From positions 35,145,501 to 35,209,500 of the forward strand of contig NC_073635.1 in the NCBI RefSeq assembly GCF_029407905.1: 64,000 nucleotides of DNA, in the 5' to 3' direction. This DNA comes from Bubalus kerabau. Its lineage: Eukaryota; Chordata; Mammalia; Artiodactyla; Bovidae. Of the stretch, positions 1-11,400 are shown piece by piece; positions within the stretch are counted from its first letter, which is position 1, and every line of letters begins with the position of its first letter. The translations under genes were made by a program, and so were the position numbers. The notes below the pieces were generated by a model. The model did no database searches. It was given only the letters and a program-made list of their open reading frames with translations, and was not told the origin of the DNA.

Positions 1-761
1 TGTTGTCAAGTGGGGGCACTTCAGCAACTTGGCACTCTTGATTCCCTTCCTGAAGCATTTTACTTAATCTCACAGAGACCGGTTTTTCTTGGTTTTGTTC
101 TTAAGTCTTGTATTCTTCAGCCATCCTAAGCTCTGGTGCCTGAGGAGTCTTTGTAGAATGTAGCTATGATCCCCTAACCTGATTAAAGTCTAAAGGGTGC
201 TCCCTATGTCCTTCCGGTCACTCCATATGTTCGTGGTGTAGAGGCTTCATGACCACATGGTTCTATTTTTTTCATGCTGTGCATGACTTTTACCCTCTGA
301 CCCTTTCAAAGGCAACTGTAGAAGCTCCTCAGCTTTATTGCTATTTTTATTCCATGATTTGTGGTCCGGTTTCCTCTCCCTTAGACACCGTCTTCCTTTC
401 TCTGCTTGGCTTATGGTTTTACTCATCCTTTAGGACTTCACTGAACTGTGTGCCCACAATATCATCATCTTTCTGTTTCCAAGTTAAATAGTCTTGTGCT
501 GACTCATGAAACAAGGGAATAATGATTTGTTACACTTTTGTCTTTTTATAACTGGCCAACATTCTGCAGAAGGAACCAATTAATTGTTTCTCTTGAATCA
601 AAGACACACAATCGGGAACATTCCACTTCATAAAATCATGAAGCAATTGTTTCAGGGGAAGTTAACCTCAGCATGGAGCTATGCTTCCAAACTGCAGTGT
701 GAGGCTGAGAATGGACCACAATAAAAATTTAGGAATTTTTACACTGGATTGGACTGGTGTT
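1..761. other. Upstream intergenic DNA, no gene seen
   Basis: This AT-rich sequence has no convincing exon, RNA gene or repeat that I recognise. The short open frame at 249-491 has no recognisable domain. The stretch ends in the left copy of a 12-bp target-site duplication at 750-761, which brackets the nested SINEs that follow. Confidence 0.6.
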
Positions 762-1305
762 GTGTGTGTGTATGTGTTTAAGATTCATTTATTTATGGGC
801 TTTCCTAGTAGCTCATTGGTAAAGAATCTGCCAATGCAGGAGATGCAGATTTGATCACTGGGTCAGGAGGATCCCCTGGAGAAGGAAATGGCAACCCACT
901 CCAGTATTTTTGCCAGGAGAACCCCAAAGACAGAGGAGCCTGGCGGGCTACAGTCTATGGGATTGTAAAGAGTAGGACACGACTCAGCGTCTAAACAACA
1001 ACAAAAATGACTGCAATCTTCCTTGCTTGCAGTGAGCAGGGAGCTAGTCTTCATTGCTGTGTAAGGGCTTCTCATCGCAGTAGCTTCTGTTGTTGCAGAA
1101 CACAGGCTCTTGGCACGCAGGCTTCAGTATTTGTGGCACTTGGGCTCAATAATTGTGGCTTGCAGACTCTAGAGCACATGCTCAGTGGTTGTGGTGCATG
1201 GCTTAGTTGCTCCGCAGCATGTGGGATCTTCTTGGACCAGGGATCAAACCCAGATCCCCTGCATTGGCAGGTGGATTTTTTATCACTGAGCCACCAGGGA
1301 AGCCC
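762..1305 (-). mobile_element. CHR-type tRNA-derived SINE, antisense, split by a Bov-tA SINE
   Basis: The sequence from about 1015 to 1305 reads, on the minus strand, as a cetartiodactyl CHR SINE. Its tRNA-like head lies at the right end and its A/T-rich tail at the left (about 762-796). A perfect 12-bp target-site duplication, TGGACTGGTGTT, flanks the whole block at 750-761 and 1306-1317. The Bov-tA at 797-1000 therefore landed later, inside the CHR tail. Confidence 0.75.
797..1000 (+). mobile_element. Bov-tA SINE (nested)
   Basis: This copy shows the ordered Bov-tA landmarks: a tRNA-like head with 'ggtaaagaatctgcc', then 'ggagaaggaaatggcaaccc', and an 'agagtaggacacgactcag' tail. It sits inside the older antisense CHR SINE. 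Confidence 0.85.
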
Positions 1306-1708
1306 TGGACTGGTGTTTTTTGATGATGACCCTGGGTAGGATTTTCAGTTACTAAAATGAATCGTTTGGCAGGGACTGGGAGATTTTCATCACCTAAGAG
1401 TGATGGGGAAGCTGGGGCCCGTGTTGTGCCAGGTGTGACATCCAGGGAAAGAGAAAGGAAGCACCAGGGCAAGTTAAAACAGGTGTCATGAGAAGGAATA
1501 TTGTTCAATGTGTCCTGCTGAGTCCAACATGTGTGATCAAACAGCTTTATCTGCCCATCTCCACGACCAAAACAGGCTCAGAGGGTGGTCCCATGATCTC
1601 CCTTCCTTACTGACTTGGACTTAGCCTGAAAGGAGGGACTGAAAGCTCTGGTTTCTTGTTGTTCTGCATTTGATAAAAGCATTAAGGCTCAGCTTAACAT
1701 TTCCTAAG

Positions 1709-1908
1709 TCTTCCCTGGTGACTCAGCTTGTAAAGAATCCACCCCATAATGTGGGAGACCCCAGTATGATTCCTGGGTCCAGAAGATGCCCTGGAGAAGG
1801 GAAAGGCTACCCACTCTAGTATTCTGGCTTGGAGAGTTCCATAGACTGTACAGTCCATGGAGTCACAAAGAGTCGGACATGACTGAGCGAACTTCACACT
1901 TCTCTAAC
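1709..1908 (+). mobile_element. Bov-tA SINE
   Basis: A full-length-like Bov-tA in sense orientation, from the 'cttccctggtgactcag' head to the 'gtcggacatgactgagcga' tail. The flanking 1318-1708 and 1909-2300 hold nothing else that I recognise. Confidence 0.85.
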
Positions 1909-2304
1909 ATTTCCTAGAATATATTTTTCAAATTTCTTTCTTGTCATACATAGTGGTGATGTTTCATGAACAGATATTCATTTAAGTTTGTACACTTTTG
2001 AAAAATTAAAATACCCATGTAAGCATTCATTGGGTTAAGTAGCCTAAGATAGTTCTTTGCAATGGAAAGTCAGGAAATTATTAGAAATGAGGTTTACACC
2101 GTGACAAGAATACTGAATAATACTATTTATCCATGGTGTAATTACCATCATATTAAAAACCCTTACATTTATGGCAGTGTATAAAATCATTAGCATTTGG
2201 GTGGGCATTCGAATCATGAATAATGTTTGAGTTTCCACTTCTTTGTATGTTCCAGATATTTACTCGTTCCTTCTCTTCTCCCTCCCTCTCTTGGTCCTTC
2301 CTTT

Positions 2305-2400
2305 CTCTGTATTTACTGAGCACCTATTGTGTGTGACGACCTCTTCCAGGCCCCGTGAAACCATCAGTAAAAGGACACAGTAATTCCAAACCTGTGTTTG
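2305..2400 (-). repeat. Possible MIR fragment
   Basis: The antisense MIR-like phrase 'tatttactgagcacctattg' is visible, but the rest is too diverged to delimit. The sequence from 2400 to 2715 has no recognised content. Confidence 0.35.
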
Positions 2401-2719
2401 TGTTGGGTGAGACATATCAGAGAGAGAACTGGCAGAGGGAAAAGAATTAGACCACACTGAATGCAGGTGAAAGGGGAGGGAGTGCTAGCTGCCCCAGTTC
2501 TCTGTCCCCCTTTGTAGGTTCTTTCTGCATAAGGTCATCTCCCTGTGCTTTACCCAGGCATCTGCTCACTGGGCCTTCTTAGGTAGGAGTTCTCCAACCA
2601 CCCTAGTACCTCTCCTGTCCTGTCCTGTACTGCCCCGATGCCCTCCCCTCACTTAAAAAAGAATAGGCTGACCTCGTGATGTGAATTTATATAATTTGTC
2701 CACTTGTTTATTGTTGTTT

Positions 2720-3076
2720 TCCTTCCTCAAAACATCAGCATGAGATAGGGACTATGTTTTGTTCATTGCTGTATTCCTGCCATTTAGAAATGTCTGTTTC
2801 TAAACAGACACCTGGGCTTCCCAGGTGGCCCTAGTGGTAAAGAACCCTCCTGCCAATGCAGGAGATGCAAGAGATATGGGTTTGATCTCTGGGTGAGGAG
2901 AATGGCCTGGCATAGGAAATGGCAACCCATCCCAGTATTCTTGCCTGGAGAATTCCATGGACAGAGGAGCCTGGAGGGCTACAATCCAGGGGGTCGCAAA
3001 GAGTCGGACATGACTGAGTGACTTGATCTAGTACACAGGAGAGGTTGAATAAATACTCACTGATTCAATGAATGAT
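2720..3076 (+). repeat. L2 LINE 3' end, interrupted by a SINE
   Basis: The sequence at 2720-2813 ('agggactatgttttgttcat') and at 3031-3076 ('aataaatactcactgattca') matches the two halves of an L2 3' tail. They are separated by the Bov-tA at 2815-3030. Confidence 0.55.
2815..3030 (+). mobile_element. Bov-tA SINE inside L2
   Basis: Sense Bov-tA with the head 'gggcttcccaggtggc' and the tail 'gagtcggacatgactgagtg'. It splits the L2 remnant. Confidence 0.85.
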
Positions 3077-3499
3077 TCCCTACTCTATATCCTTAGCTTT
3101 GACACCTTGCTGAGTTCCAGATGTGCATTCCCCATGCTGACTAATCCTTTAACGTGTATTTCAAGCATACTATGAACCCCAGATATTCAGAGCTTTTTGT
3201 GATCCGCGTCCTTCCCCAGCCAAATCTGCTTTGATTCTTATGAAACCCCGTCCCTTCAGGTCATGTCTCTGTCTCTCAAGTCTTCACTGTGCATCTATAT
3301 TCTTCTGTCACCGCATCCTGTTTGCCTGGCTCCCTAGGAGATGCTTAAGAAAATCAGGGACCAGGGGGTTATCAAAGGATTGAGGTGTGAAGGATTTGTC
3401 CTGGGGTCGTGCATGCTGTGGCACTTCCGCAGAGGAGTGAGAGCTCACATTCTACTTGTTGACACCTTTTAAAGAAATTTATTTTATTTTATATTGCAG

Positions 3500-3708
3500 T
3501 ATTCCCTGGTAGCTCAGCTGGTAAAGAATCTGCCTGCAATGCAGAAGACCCCAGTTTGATTTCTGGGTTGGGAAGATCCCCTGGAGAAGGAAATGGCAAC
3601 CCACTCCAGTAATTCTTGCCTGGAAAATCCCATGGACAGAAGAGCCTGGCGGGGTACAGTCCATGAAGTCGCAAAGAGTTGGACACGGCTGAGCAACTAA
3701 GCACAAAT
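3500..3708 (+). mobile_element. Bov-tA SINE
   Basis: Sense Bov-tA from 'attccctggtagctcagc' to 'gttggacacggctgagcaac'. Open frames on either strand here come from the SINE. Confidence 0.85.
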
Positions 3709-4060
3709 AGTCTATTAACAATGTTGGGTTAGGTTCAGGTGTACAGAAAAGTGAATCAGTTATATATATATGTATCTATTCTTTTAAAAATTCTCATTTA
3801 GGTTATTGCAGAGTATTGTGCAGAGTTCCCCATGCTATACAGTAAGTCCTTTTTGGTTATCTATTTTAAATATAGCAGTGTGTACATATCCATCCCAAAC
3901 TCCAATCTATCCTTCCCCTTTACCATTCTCCTCTGGTAATCATAAGTTACTTCTCTAAGACCTATTTCTGTTTTGTAAATAAGTTCATTTGTATCAGGAT
4001 TCTGCATATAAGCTATAGCATATCATACTAGTCTCACTCTGATACACTTGCTTGTATCAT
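3709..4060 (-). mobile_element. L1 3' end fragment, antisense
   Basis: Phrases such as 'gtacagaaaagtgaatcag', 'catgctatacagtaagtcc' and 'tgtaaataagttcatttgta' are those of an artiodactyl L1 3' region read in antisense. The same family recurs at 56080 and 62635. Confidence 0.7.
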
Positions 4061-4769
4061 CTTGTCTGATTGAAGAAGTGAATATTTGTTAGTTTTCTGA
4101 CCTGATCTTTATATTGCATTAGCCTGTCTCCCTCTGATTGATTGAACAAACTTACTTTCCAAGCAGAGAAAGAACTGAATGATTTACAGGAACTTCACTT
4201 TTAAATATGGTTGGCAGGAAGGGATGGAACAGCTGTAGGGATGTTTTGTATCTTTATTACTGATAATGAGTTCTGAGTAATATTTCTTGTGTGTGTGTGT
4301 GAGAAGTATAATTGAAAACCAGTAATTAATGCCATCGTTGGGGTCAACACGAAAATTTAATTCTACCAAGGGTATTTAAACAAGAAGCACACAAGTTCAT
4401 CTGTTCACGACAGAGTCTTTGAGCTGCCTTAGTAGATGTTGCTTTTTTTTTTGCAACGTGTCTCATCCACACCTAGGAGAAGTTAGCCCGAAGAAAGGAC
4501 ATGTTCTGAAGGGTCATCAAGCCACATACACTCTCAAATGGCAAGGCCACGTTGGTCACTCGGGGGCGAGTCCATCGACTCTGAGAGCGTGCTTCTGATT
4601 TCAAGGAGCTTGCAGGTGCGATGGGTAACAGGCCACAACAGAAGACAATATTGCCGAGTTAAGTCCGCGTGCCTTCTCATCTATGGCTTTCTGGCTGGCA
4701 GTCCAGCAGGAAACTGAATCGATAGATCGTCCTTTTGTGCCTTAAAAGCAAACAGGAAACGAAAGCGCG
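4061..4769. other. Unique sequence upstream of the CpG island
   Basis: There is no interspersed repeat after about 4060 apart from a short (GT)n near 4289-4302 and a T10 run near 4443. Absence of repeats next to the promoter would suit proximal regulatory DNA, but no specific site can be assigned. Confidence 0.4.
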
Positions 4770-5411
4770 GAGGCACGGTTCTGCGGCCGCCTCTTTCCCC
4801 GCTTGTGCCCGAGAGGCCCCCGCCGATCTCATCCGGCGATGCCTCCAGACACTCACAAGTTCCTAGGGTTGAAGGAGACGGAGGCCCTGGAAAGGGCTAG
4901 TTCTGCACGAACCGGCTCTTTGGAACTCGGTCACGGAAAACACACGTCTTCTCTAATCCGTGTGGAGGTTGTCCGCGCGAGAGAAGTGGGGAGGGTGGGG
5001 CGGGGGCGGGGCCTCGGGGCGGGGCTTGGGGGAGGGCGGGGCCAGCAGCAACTCACCTACAAATCCGGGAGGGGCGGGGCCTCGCGGGGCCTGAGAGAGG
5101 GGCAGGGCCAGCGGCGTCTGAAGTAACGGGACAGGCCGGATGGGCGGGGCGAGTCCTAACGGGCGGGTGAGGCCTGGTGGGCCCAGGGGTTTCTCAAGAA
5201 AAGGTGAGGAAGGGGCGGGACCTGGAGAGCGGGGCGGGGCTTGGGGTGGGGCGGGGCCACCCCTCCAAGTCCTGACGCGCAGGCCGGGCGTCTCCTCAGC
5301 TAACGGTCCTGGCGGGCGCGTACCCGCGGGCGGCGTCTCCGGGGCCCCTCCCCGGCCGCGGTTTCCTCCCGCGGCTCCCTTCGGCGGGCGGGGCCGGGCC
5401 CGGCGGCGAGC

Positions 5412-5441
5412 ATGGCTAGGGTTCGGTGGTCACGGCCGTGA
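5412..5441 (+). promoter_or_regulatory. Upstream ORF of nine codons before the SACS start
   Basis: An ATG at 5412 opens a nine-codon frame (MARVRWSRP) that ends at TGA 5439-5441. Nine bases then separate it from the SACS ATG at 5451, in the same frame. If the 5' UTR includes 5412, the frame could reduce initiation at 5451. The -3 base is C and the +4 base is G, a moderate context. Confidence 0.45.
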
Positions 5442-5450
5442 GGACGCGCC

Positions 5451-5461
5451 ATGGGCGACAG
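5451..5461 (+). CDS. SACS: SACS coding exon 1 (start codon)
   Basis: ATG GGC GAC AG followed by a strong GTGAGC donor. It encodes residues 1-3 and two bases of Arg4. The start was chosen because splicing to 5527 gives [14 protein letters not shown], which aligns with the human N-terminus where the conserved RW begins the ubiquitin-like domain. The alternative of unspliced reading in the exon 2 frame has only a GTG (5426) as a possible start and is less likely. The ATG context is gccATGg, with purine missing at -3 but G at +4. Confidence 0.75.
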
Positions 5462-8400
5462 GTGAGCGCGCGTCGGCGGGGGCCGAGGCCCCTCGTGGCT
5501 CCCGCTAAGGCCTTTCCTTCACGCAGGTGGCTCCGGGTGACCGTGCTGCCCGGCTGCGCGGGCTGCAGGACAGTAGCGGTGCCCGCGTCCTGGACGGTGC
5601 GCGACGTGAAGCGGCGCCTCGCAGCCGAGACCGGCTTCCCCGCGTCGGAACAGAGGCTGTGGCTCGGCGGCCGGCAGGTAGGGCGGGGTCGGCCAGCAGG
5701 TAGGGCGGGGACGGGCCCTGGGGTGGGGCCGGGGACCGGACAGGGGCCTTGGGGACGGGGGACGGGGATGAGGAGGAGCGGGGATCGGGGGTCCTGGGGA
5801 CGGGGATCGGGAATGGGGGGCGACAGGGGATGAGGGGGCCTGGGATGGGGAGCTAGGGATGGGGTGCCTGGGGATGGGGATCGGGGATGGGGGACAGGGG
5901 TTGGGGGGTCTGGGAACGGGGATGGGGATGGGGGGACCCGAGACAGGGCGCCTGGGGACGAGGATCAGGGATGGCTGGGGGCCGGGACGGGGCCCTGGGA
6001 CGACGGAGCTTGGGGGCGGAGGTGGAGGACTGGAGGACCGGGGTCTGGGGGCGAGAGGCAGGGGACAGGGGCCCCAGGCTCCTGCCCGCCTGGAAGTCAT
6101 CCTTCTCTGAGAATAGTGATCAGCTGAGGTGGCTGTGTGTGCCTGTCACTGCTCAGATTTCTGTCGATTTGCCTTTTCAGCACTGTATCCCCTTCTCCCT
6201 TTTTGTCTGAATCTTCACTTCCTGAAATTAAGATACTTTTCTGATGTGCTTATAGCAAGCGGGTTTTTTTTTTTTTTTTTTTTTTTTTTTGGTTTGCTTA
6301 TTCGGAGCCATCACCATTGAAATGACTTCATCATTACTCATATTTTTCTGATTTTGTTATGCATTTGACTGGGATCTTGGTCAGTACCTTAGCTTTTTAT
6401 GTTTTAAAGTTCCCCCCATCTTTGAAGCACAGAAATTTAGGGCCGAGAAGGTCTTCAGGCATACTCTAACATGTAAGCCACTATTTTGAGGAGTAAATTT
6501 ATATGAAAGCTTGTAAGATGCAAATGAATGACTTAATCAGAACTTTGGAAAACAGGAGTATTTCATATTATATATAACCTTTAAGACTGGTGGAAATACT
6601 GCAGTTTTCTTAAAGGAGGTGTTAAATGGAGACATTTTACTAAAAATTAGCTTATTATTTTATCCTCGTAAATATCTTCACTTTTTAAGAGTTGAACCAG
6701 ATACACAGGACTGCTTGAGTACCCAGGATGGCATTTCAAGTACTGGATTTCTTTACTGTTAATACCAGTACAGACATCGGCGACATACTTGGTGCCTGTG
6801 ATTTTTAATCTCGCAGTGTAGTTCTGGCCTTTAGGATGCCTGGTGCACCCTCCTGTCTCTTGCCTGCTTAAACAGCTTTGAGGTTAGCCTGTTCTTATGT
6901 TCCTTCAGGGATCAGTCCTCCTACTGCTTGGTCCCCAGGGTGTTTGGTGGTGGTCAGTGACTGGATCAGGGCTCTGGACAGGACAGAGGAGAAAAGCTCC
7001 TCGGCCTTACCTCTCTCTCTGCATCCGCCTCCATCTCTTGACCTTCCTGCACATCCTCTCCTGGTCCTATACCAACCTCTTTGGTTGCTCCTCTGGATTT
7101 GCTTTGTCATCTTATCCCCTAGGTATGGTCATAGCCAAAGAGTCAGTTGTGGCTCAGTCTTGCCATTGGTAGGGTTTCTGGATGCGTCTCTGCAGAGCAC
7201 CCATGTGGGGTGGTGGGTGTGGGTGTGGTGTGCAGAGCGGTTGAATTGAGTGGGTGGGTGTGGAGAGTCTAGGTAGGAACCTTGTGCTCGTATAAGTGGT
7301 GACCTTCCAGACCTGTGCTGTAGAGTTTAAACCCAAAGGAAAGGATACATGGGGGGCTTTGTGAAAGACAGGGTTGTGTGGTACCAAATGGCCATGTGTA
7401 TTTGTGCAAACAGTGGGAGAAGTGGTGGGTGAGTGTTGGATGTAGAATAAAGGGGAAGGCCTTGCCAAGGATGTTCACAAGCCTTGAGCAGGACGGGAGG
7501 ATAATGCTCAGCTGGCAGAGATGAGCAGGTTGCGGATGGGGGTGACCCAGGTTTCAGTTTGCTTTTATGTGTGTTTGAGCTTGTGCAGGACTTAAGCAGT
7601 TAGGACAGCACATGGAAAGGGGGGTGACCTAGATCTTGTTTCTGTATTACCAGTGGGTAACAGGGGCCAAATTAAGTAACACAGGGTAGACTTCTGTTTT
7701 CCTATTCTGGTAGCAGTGGAATAAAATGAATTCTAATCAATTGTACTGTTCATGGGGTTCTCAAGGCAAGAATACTGAAGTGGTTTGCCATTCCCTTCTC
7801 CACTGGACCACGTTTTGTCAGAACTCTCCGCCATGACCCATCTGTCTTGGGTGGCCCTACACAGCATGGCTCATAGTTTCATTGAGTTAGACAAGGCTGT
7901 GGTCCATGTGATCAGATTGGTTAGTTTCCTATGATTGTGGTTTTCAGTCTGTCTGCCCTCTGATGGAGAAGGTTAAGAGGCTTATGGAAGCTTCCTGATG
8001 GGAGAGACTGACTGAGGGGGAAACTGGGATCTTCTTCTGATGGGCAGGCCATGCTCAGTAAATCTTTAATCCAATTTTCTGTTGATGGCTGGGGCTGTGT
8101 TCCTTCCCTGTTGTTTGACCTGAGGCCAGACTATGGTGAAGTTAATGAAGGATAATAGTGACCTCCTTCAAAAGGTCCCTGCATGCACTGCTACACTCAG
8201 TGCCCCCAGCACTGCAGCAGGCCACCGCCGACCCACGCCTCTGCCAGAGACTCCTGGACACTCATGGGCAAGTCTGGGTCGGTCTCTTGAGGGGTCACTG
8301 CTCCTTTCTCCTGGGTCCTGGTGCACATAAGATTCTGTTTGTGCCCACCAAGAGTTTGTTTCCCAGTCCTGTATAAGTTCTGATAGCTCTATGGTGGGGT

Positions 8401-11400
8401 TAATGGAGACCTCCTCCAAGAGGGCTTATGCCATACCCAGGTCTGCTGCACCTAGAGCCCTTGTCCCTGTGACAGTCCACTGCTGACCCGTACCTCCACT
8501 ACTGCTGCTGCTGCTGCTAAGTCGCTTCAGTTGTGTCCGACTCTGTGCGACCCAATAGACGGCAGCCCACCAGGCTCTGCCTTCCCTGGGATTCTCCAGG
8601 CAAGAACACTGGAGTGGGTTGCTATTTCCTTCTCCAATGCATGAAAGTGAAAAGTGAAAGTTAAGTCACTCAGTCATGTCCAACTCTTCGCAACCCCATG
8701 GACTGCAGCCTACCAGGCTCCTCCATCCATGGGATTTTCCAGGCTAGAGTACTGGAGTGGGTTGCCATTGCCTTCTCCGACATACCTCCACAGGAGATGC
8801 TCAAACACAGTTCTGTCTCAGTCCCTGTGGGTCTCTGGGTCCTGGTGTGCACAAGGTTTGTTTGAGTCCTCTGAGCATCTCTGGTGGGTATAGGGTTTGA
8901 TTCTAAACACAATTTCTCCTCTCCTACCACCTTGCTGGGGCTTCTCCTTTGTTCTCGCACGTAGGGTATCTTCTCACAGTTGCTCAAGTGCTGCGCAGCT
9001 GCTGCTCCAGCGCCTACCATCTTGCTGGGGCTTCTCTGCCCTTCAGAAGCAGAAGATATTAAGAAGAGGTGGCAAGAATACACAGAAGAACTATACAAAA
9101 AAGATCTTCACGACCCAGATAATCATGATGGTATAATCACCAACCTAGAGCCAGACATCCTGGAATGCGAAGTCAAGTGGGCCTTAGGAAGCATCACTAC
9201 GAACAAAGCTAGTGGAGGTGATGGAATTCCAGTTGAGCTGTTTCAAATCCTAAAGGAATGATGCTGTGAATGTGCTACACTCAATATGCCAGCAAATTTG
9301 GAAAACTCAGCAGTGGCCACAGGACTGGAAAAGGTTAGTTTTCATTCCTAGCCCAAAGAAAGGTAATGCGAAAAAATGCTCAAACTACTGCACAATTGCA
9401 CTCATCTCACATGCTAGCAAAGTAATGCTCAAAATCCTCCAAACCAGGCTTTATCAGTACGTGAACTGTGAAACTTCCAGATGTTCAAACTGGATTTAGA
9501 AAAGGCAGAGGAACCAGAGATCAAATTGCCAACATCTGTTGGATCATCGAAAAACCAAGAGAGTTCCAGAAAAACATCTACTTCTGCTTTATTGACTATG
9601 CCAAAGCCTTTGACTGTGTGGACCACAACAAACTCTGGAAATTCTTAAAGAAGTGGGAATACCAGACCATCTGACCTGCCTCTTGAGAAATCTGTATGCA
9701 GGTCAAGAAGCAAGAGTTAGAACTGGACATGGAGCAACAGACTGGTTTTAAATAGGGAAAGGAGTACATCAAAGCAGTATATTGTCACCCTGCTTATTTA
9801 ACTTATATACAGAGTACATCATAAGAAATGCTGAGCTGGATGAAGCACAAGCTGGAATCAAGATTTCTGGGAGAAATATCAATAACCTCAGATATGCAGA
9901 TGACACCACCCTTATGGCAGAAAGTGAAGAAGAACTAAAGAGCCTCTTGATGAAAGTGAAAGAGGAGAGTGAAAAAGTTGGCTTCAAGCTCAACATTCAG
10001 AAAACTAAGATCATGGCATCTGATTCCATTACTTCATGGCAAATAGATGAGGAAACAGTAGAAACAGTGACAGACTTTATTTTTGGGGCTCCAAAATCAC
10101 TGCAGATGGTGACTGCAGCCATGAAATTAAAAGATGCTTGCTCCTTGGAAGAAAAGTTATGACTAACCTAGACAGCATATTGAAAAGCAGAGATATTACT
10201 TTGCCAACAAAGGTCTGTCTAGTCGAGGCTATGGTTTTTTCAGTAGTCATGTATGGATGTGAGATTTGGACTATAAAGAAAGCTGAGCACTGAAGAATTG
10301 ATGCTTTTGGACTGTGGTGTTGGAGAAGACTCTTGAGAGTCCCTTGGACTGCCAGGAGCTCCAACCAGTCCATCCTAAAAAAGATCAGTCCTGAATATTC
10401 ATTGGAAGGACTGATGCTAAAGCTGAAACTCCAATACTTTGGCCACCTGATGTGAAGAACTGACTCATTGGGAAAGACCCTGATGCTGGGAAAGATTGAA
10501 GGCAGGAGGAGAAGGGGACGACAGAGGATGAGGTGGTTGGATGGCATCACTGACTCAATGGACATGAGCTTGAGTGAACTCTGTGAGTTGGTGATGGGCA
10601 GGGAGGTCTGGCATGCTGTAGTCCATGGGGTCACAAAGAGTTGGACACGACTGAGTGACTGAACTGAACTGAACCGATCCAGTTCTAAGATCTCTGCTGT
10701 GTTAATGGTCTAGGGCATGGTGGTCCACAGATAGCTGTGGATCTGGTTCTGAAGCTCAAGGGCTAGAGGGCAGGGCTGGGACCATGAGTTTGGGAACCAC
10801 TTGATCAGGGCCTTTCTCTTTCTGCATCTTGGTAAGCTCACTGGGGAAATGATTAATGTTTGCTGGGCAGTCAACTGTGTTCCACACACTGTTCTGCTGG
10901 TGACTTTGCCCATGTCATCTTGTTTACTACGCAGGACAGCCAGCCTCATGAGAGAGTTGTGACTGGTCCGTCCTGCAGAAGAGTAAAACTAAGAGTCAGA
11001 GAGATGAAGGATCCAATCAGGATTCAAACCCATGTGTGTCTGATTCCAAAGTCCACACCAGAAAGAACCTGTCAGGCTGTCAATTGGGAATAAATGAAAG
11101 TTAAATGTAAATTCTTTAAAACAAAGAAGAACTTAAACTAGTAAAGGTGATCTTTGAACTCAAGTTTGGAACTCTCCCAGAAAACAATTAGAGGGTGTAA
11201 TTCTCTCCTGATGCAGAAGATGGGCTGTGACTTCTACTGAACTGGTGACCTTAGTGATGCCAACATGTGCTGTCAAGAAGGGTCTCTTTTACATAAGTGA
11301 ACCTTTCACAGAGGTGGATTTCTTTTCCTCTTTATCCGGTGTTGCTCAGAACTTTTGAGATTTGAATTATTGGTGAGAATTCTAAGTATTTCATGATGTG

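Larger units (their letters stand above)
4770..5760 (+). promoter_or_regulatory. SACS: CpG island promoter of SACS
   Basis: GC and CpG content rise sharply from about 4770 and stay high through the first two coding exons. About eleven GGGCGG-type boxes lie between 4998 and 5395, for example at 4998, 5004, 5018, 5072 and 5388. No TATA box is evident. This is the pattern of a broadly expressed, TATA-less, Sp1-type promoter. The transcription start is not visible. The human gene has an upstream non-coding exon; donor-like GTGAGG sites near 5166 and 5204 could end one here, but this is a guess. Confidence 0.8.

Noticed and set aside
797..1000. tRNA-like heads of the SINEs as tRNA genes
   Set aside because: They are the tRNA-Glu-derived heads of Bov-tA and CHR SINEs, repeated many times here and not able to form intact tRNAs.
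5426..5833. Open frame running through SACS intron 1 into exon 2
   Set aside because: It begins at GTG, not ATG, and ends in the G-rich repeat. The spliced start at 5451 gives the conserved N-terminus.
5519..6100. 193-residue proline-rich open frame on the minus strand
   Set aside because: It mirrors the G-rich repeat tract and SACS exon 2; it has no domain and its composition explains its length.
9782..10162. Reverse transcriptase with YADD as a possible host gene or retroviral pol
   Set aside because: The RT is of the BovB (RTE) non-LTR type, has no LTRs, gag or env around it, and is broken by frameshifts.
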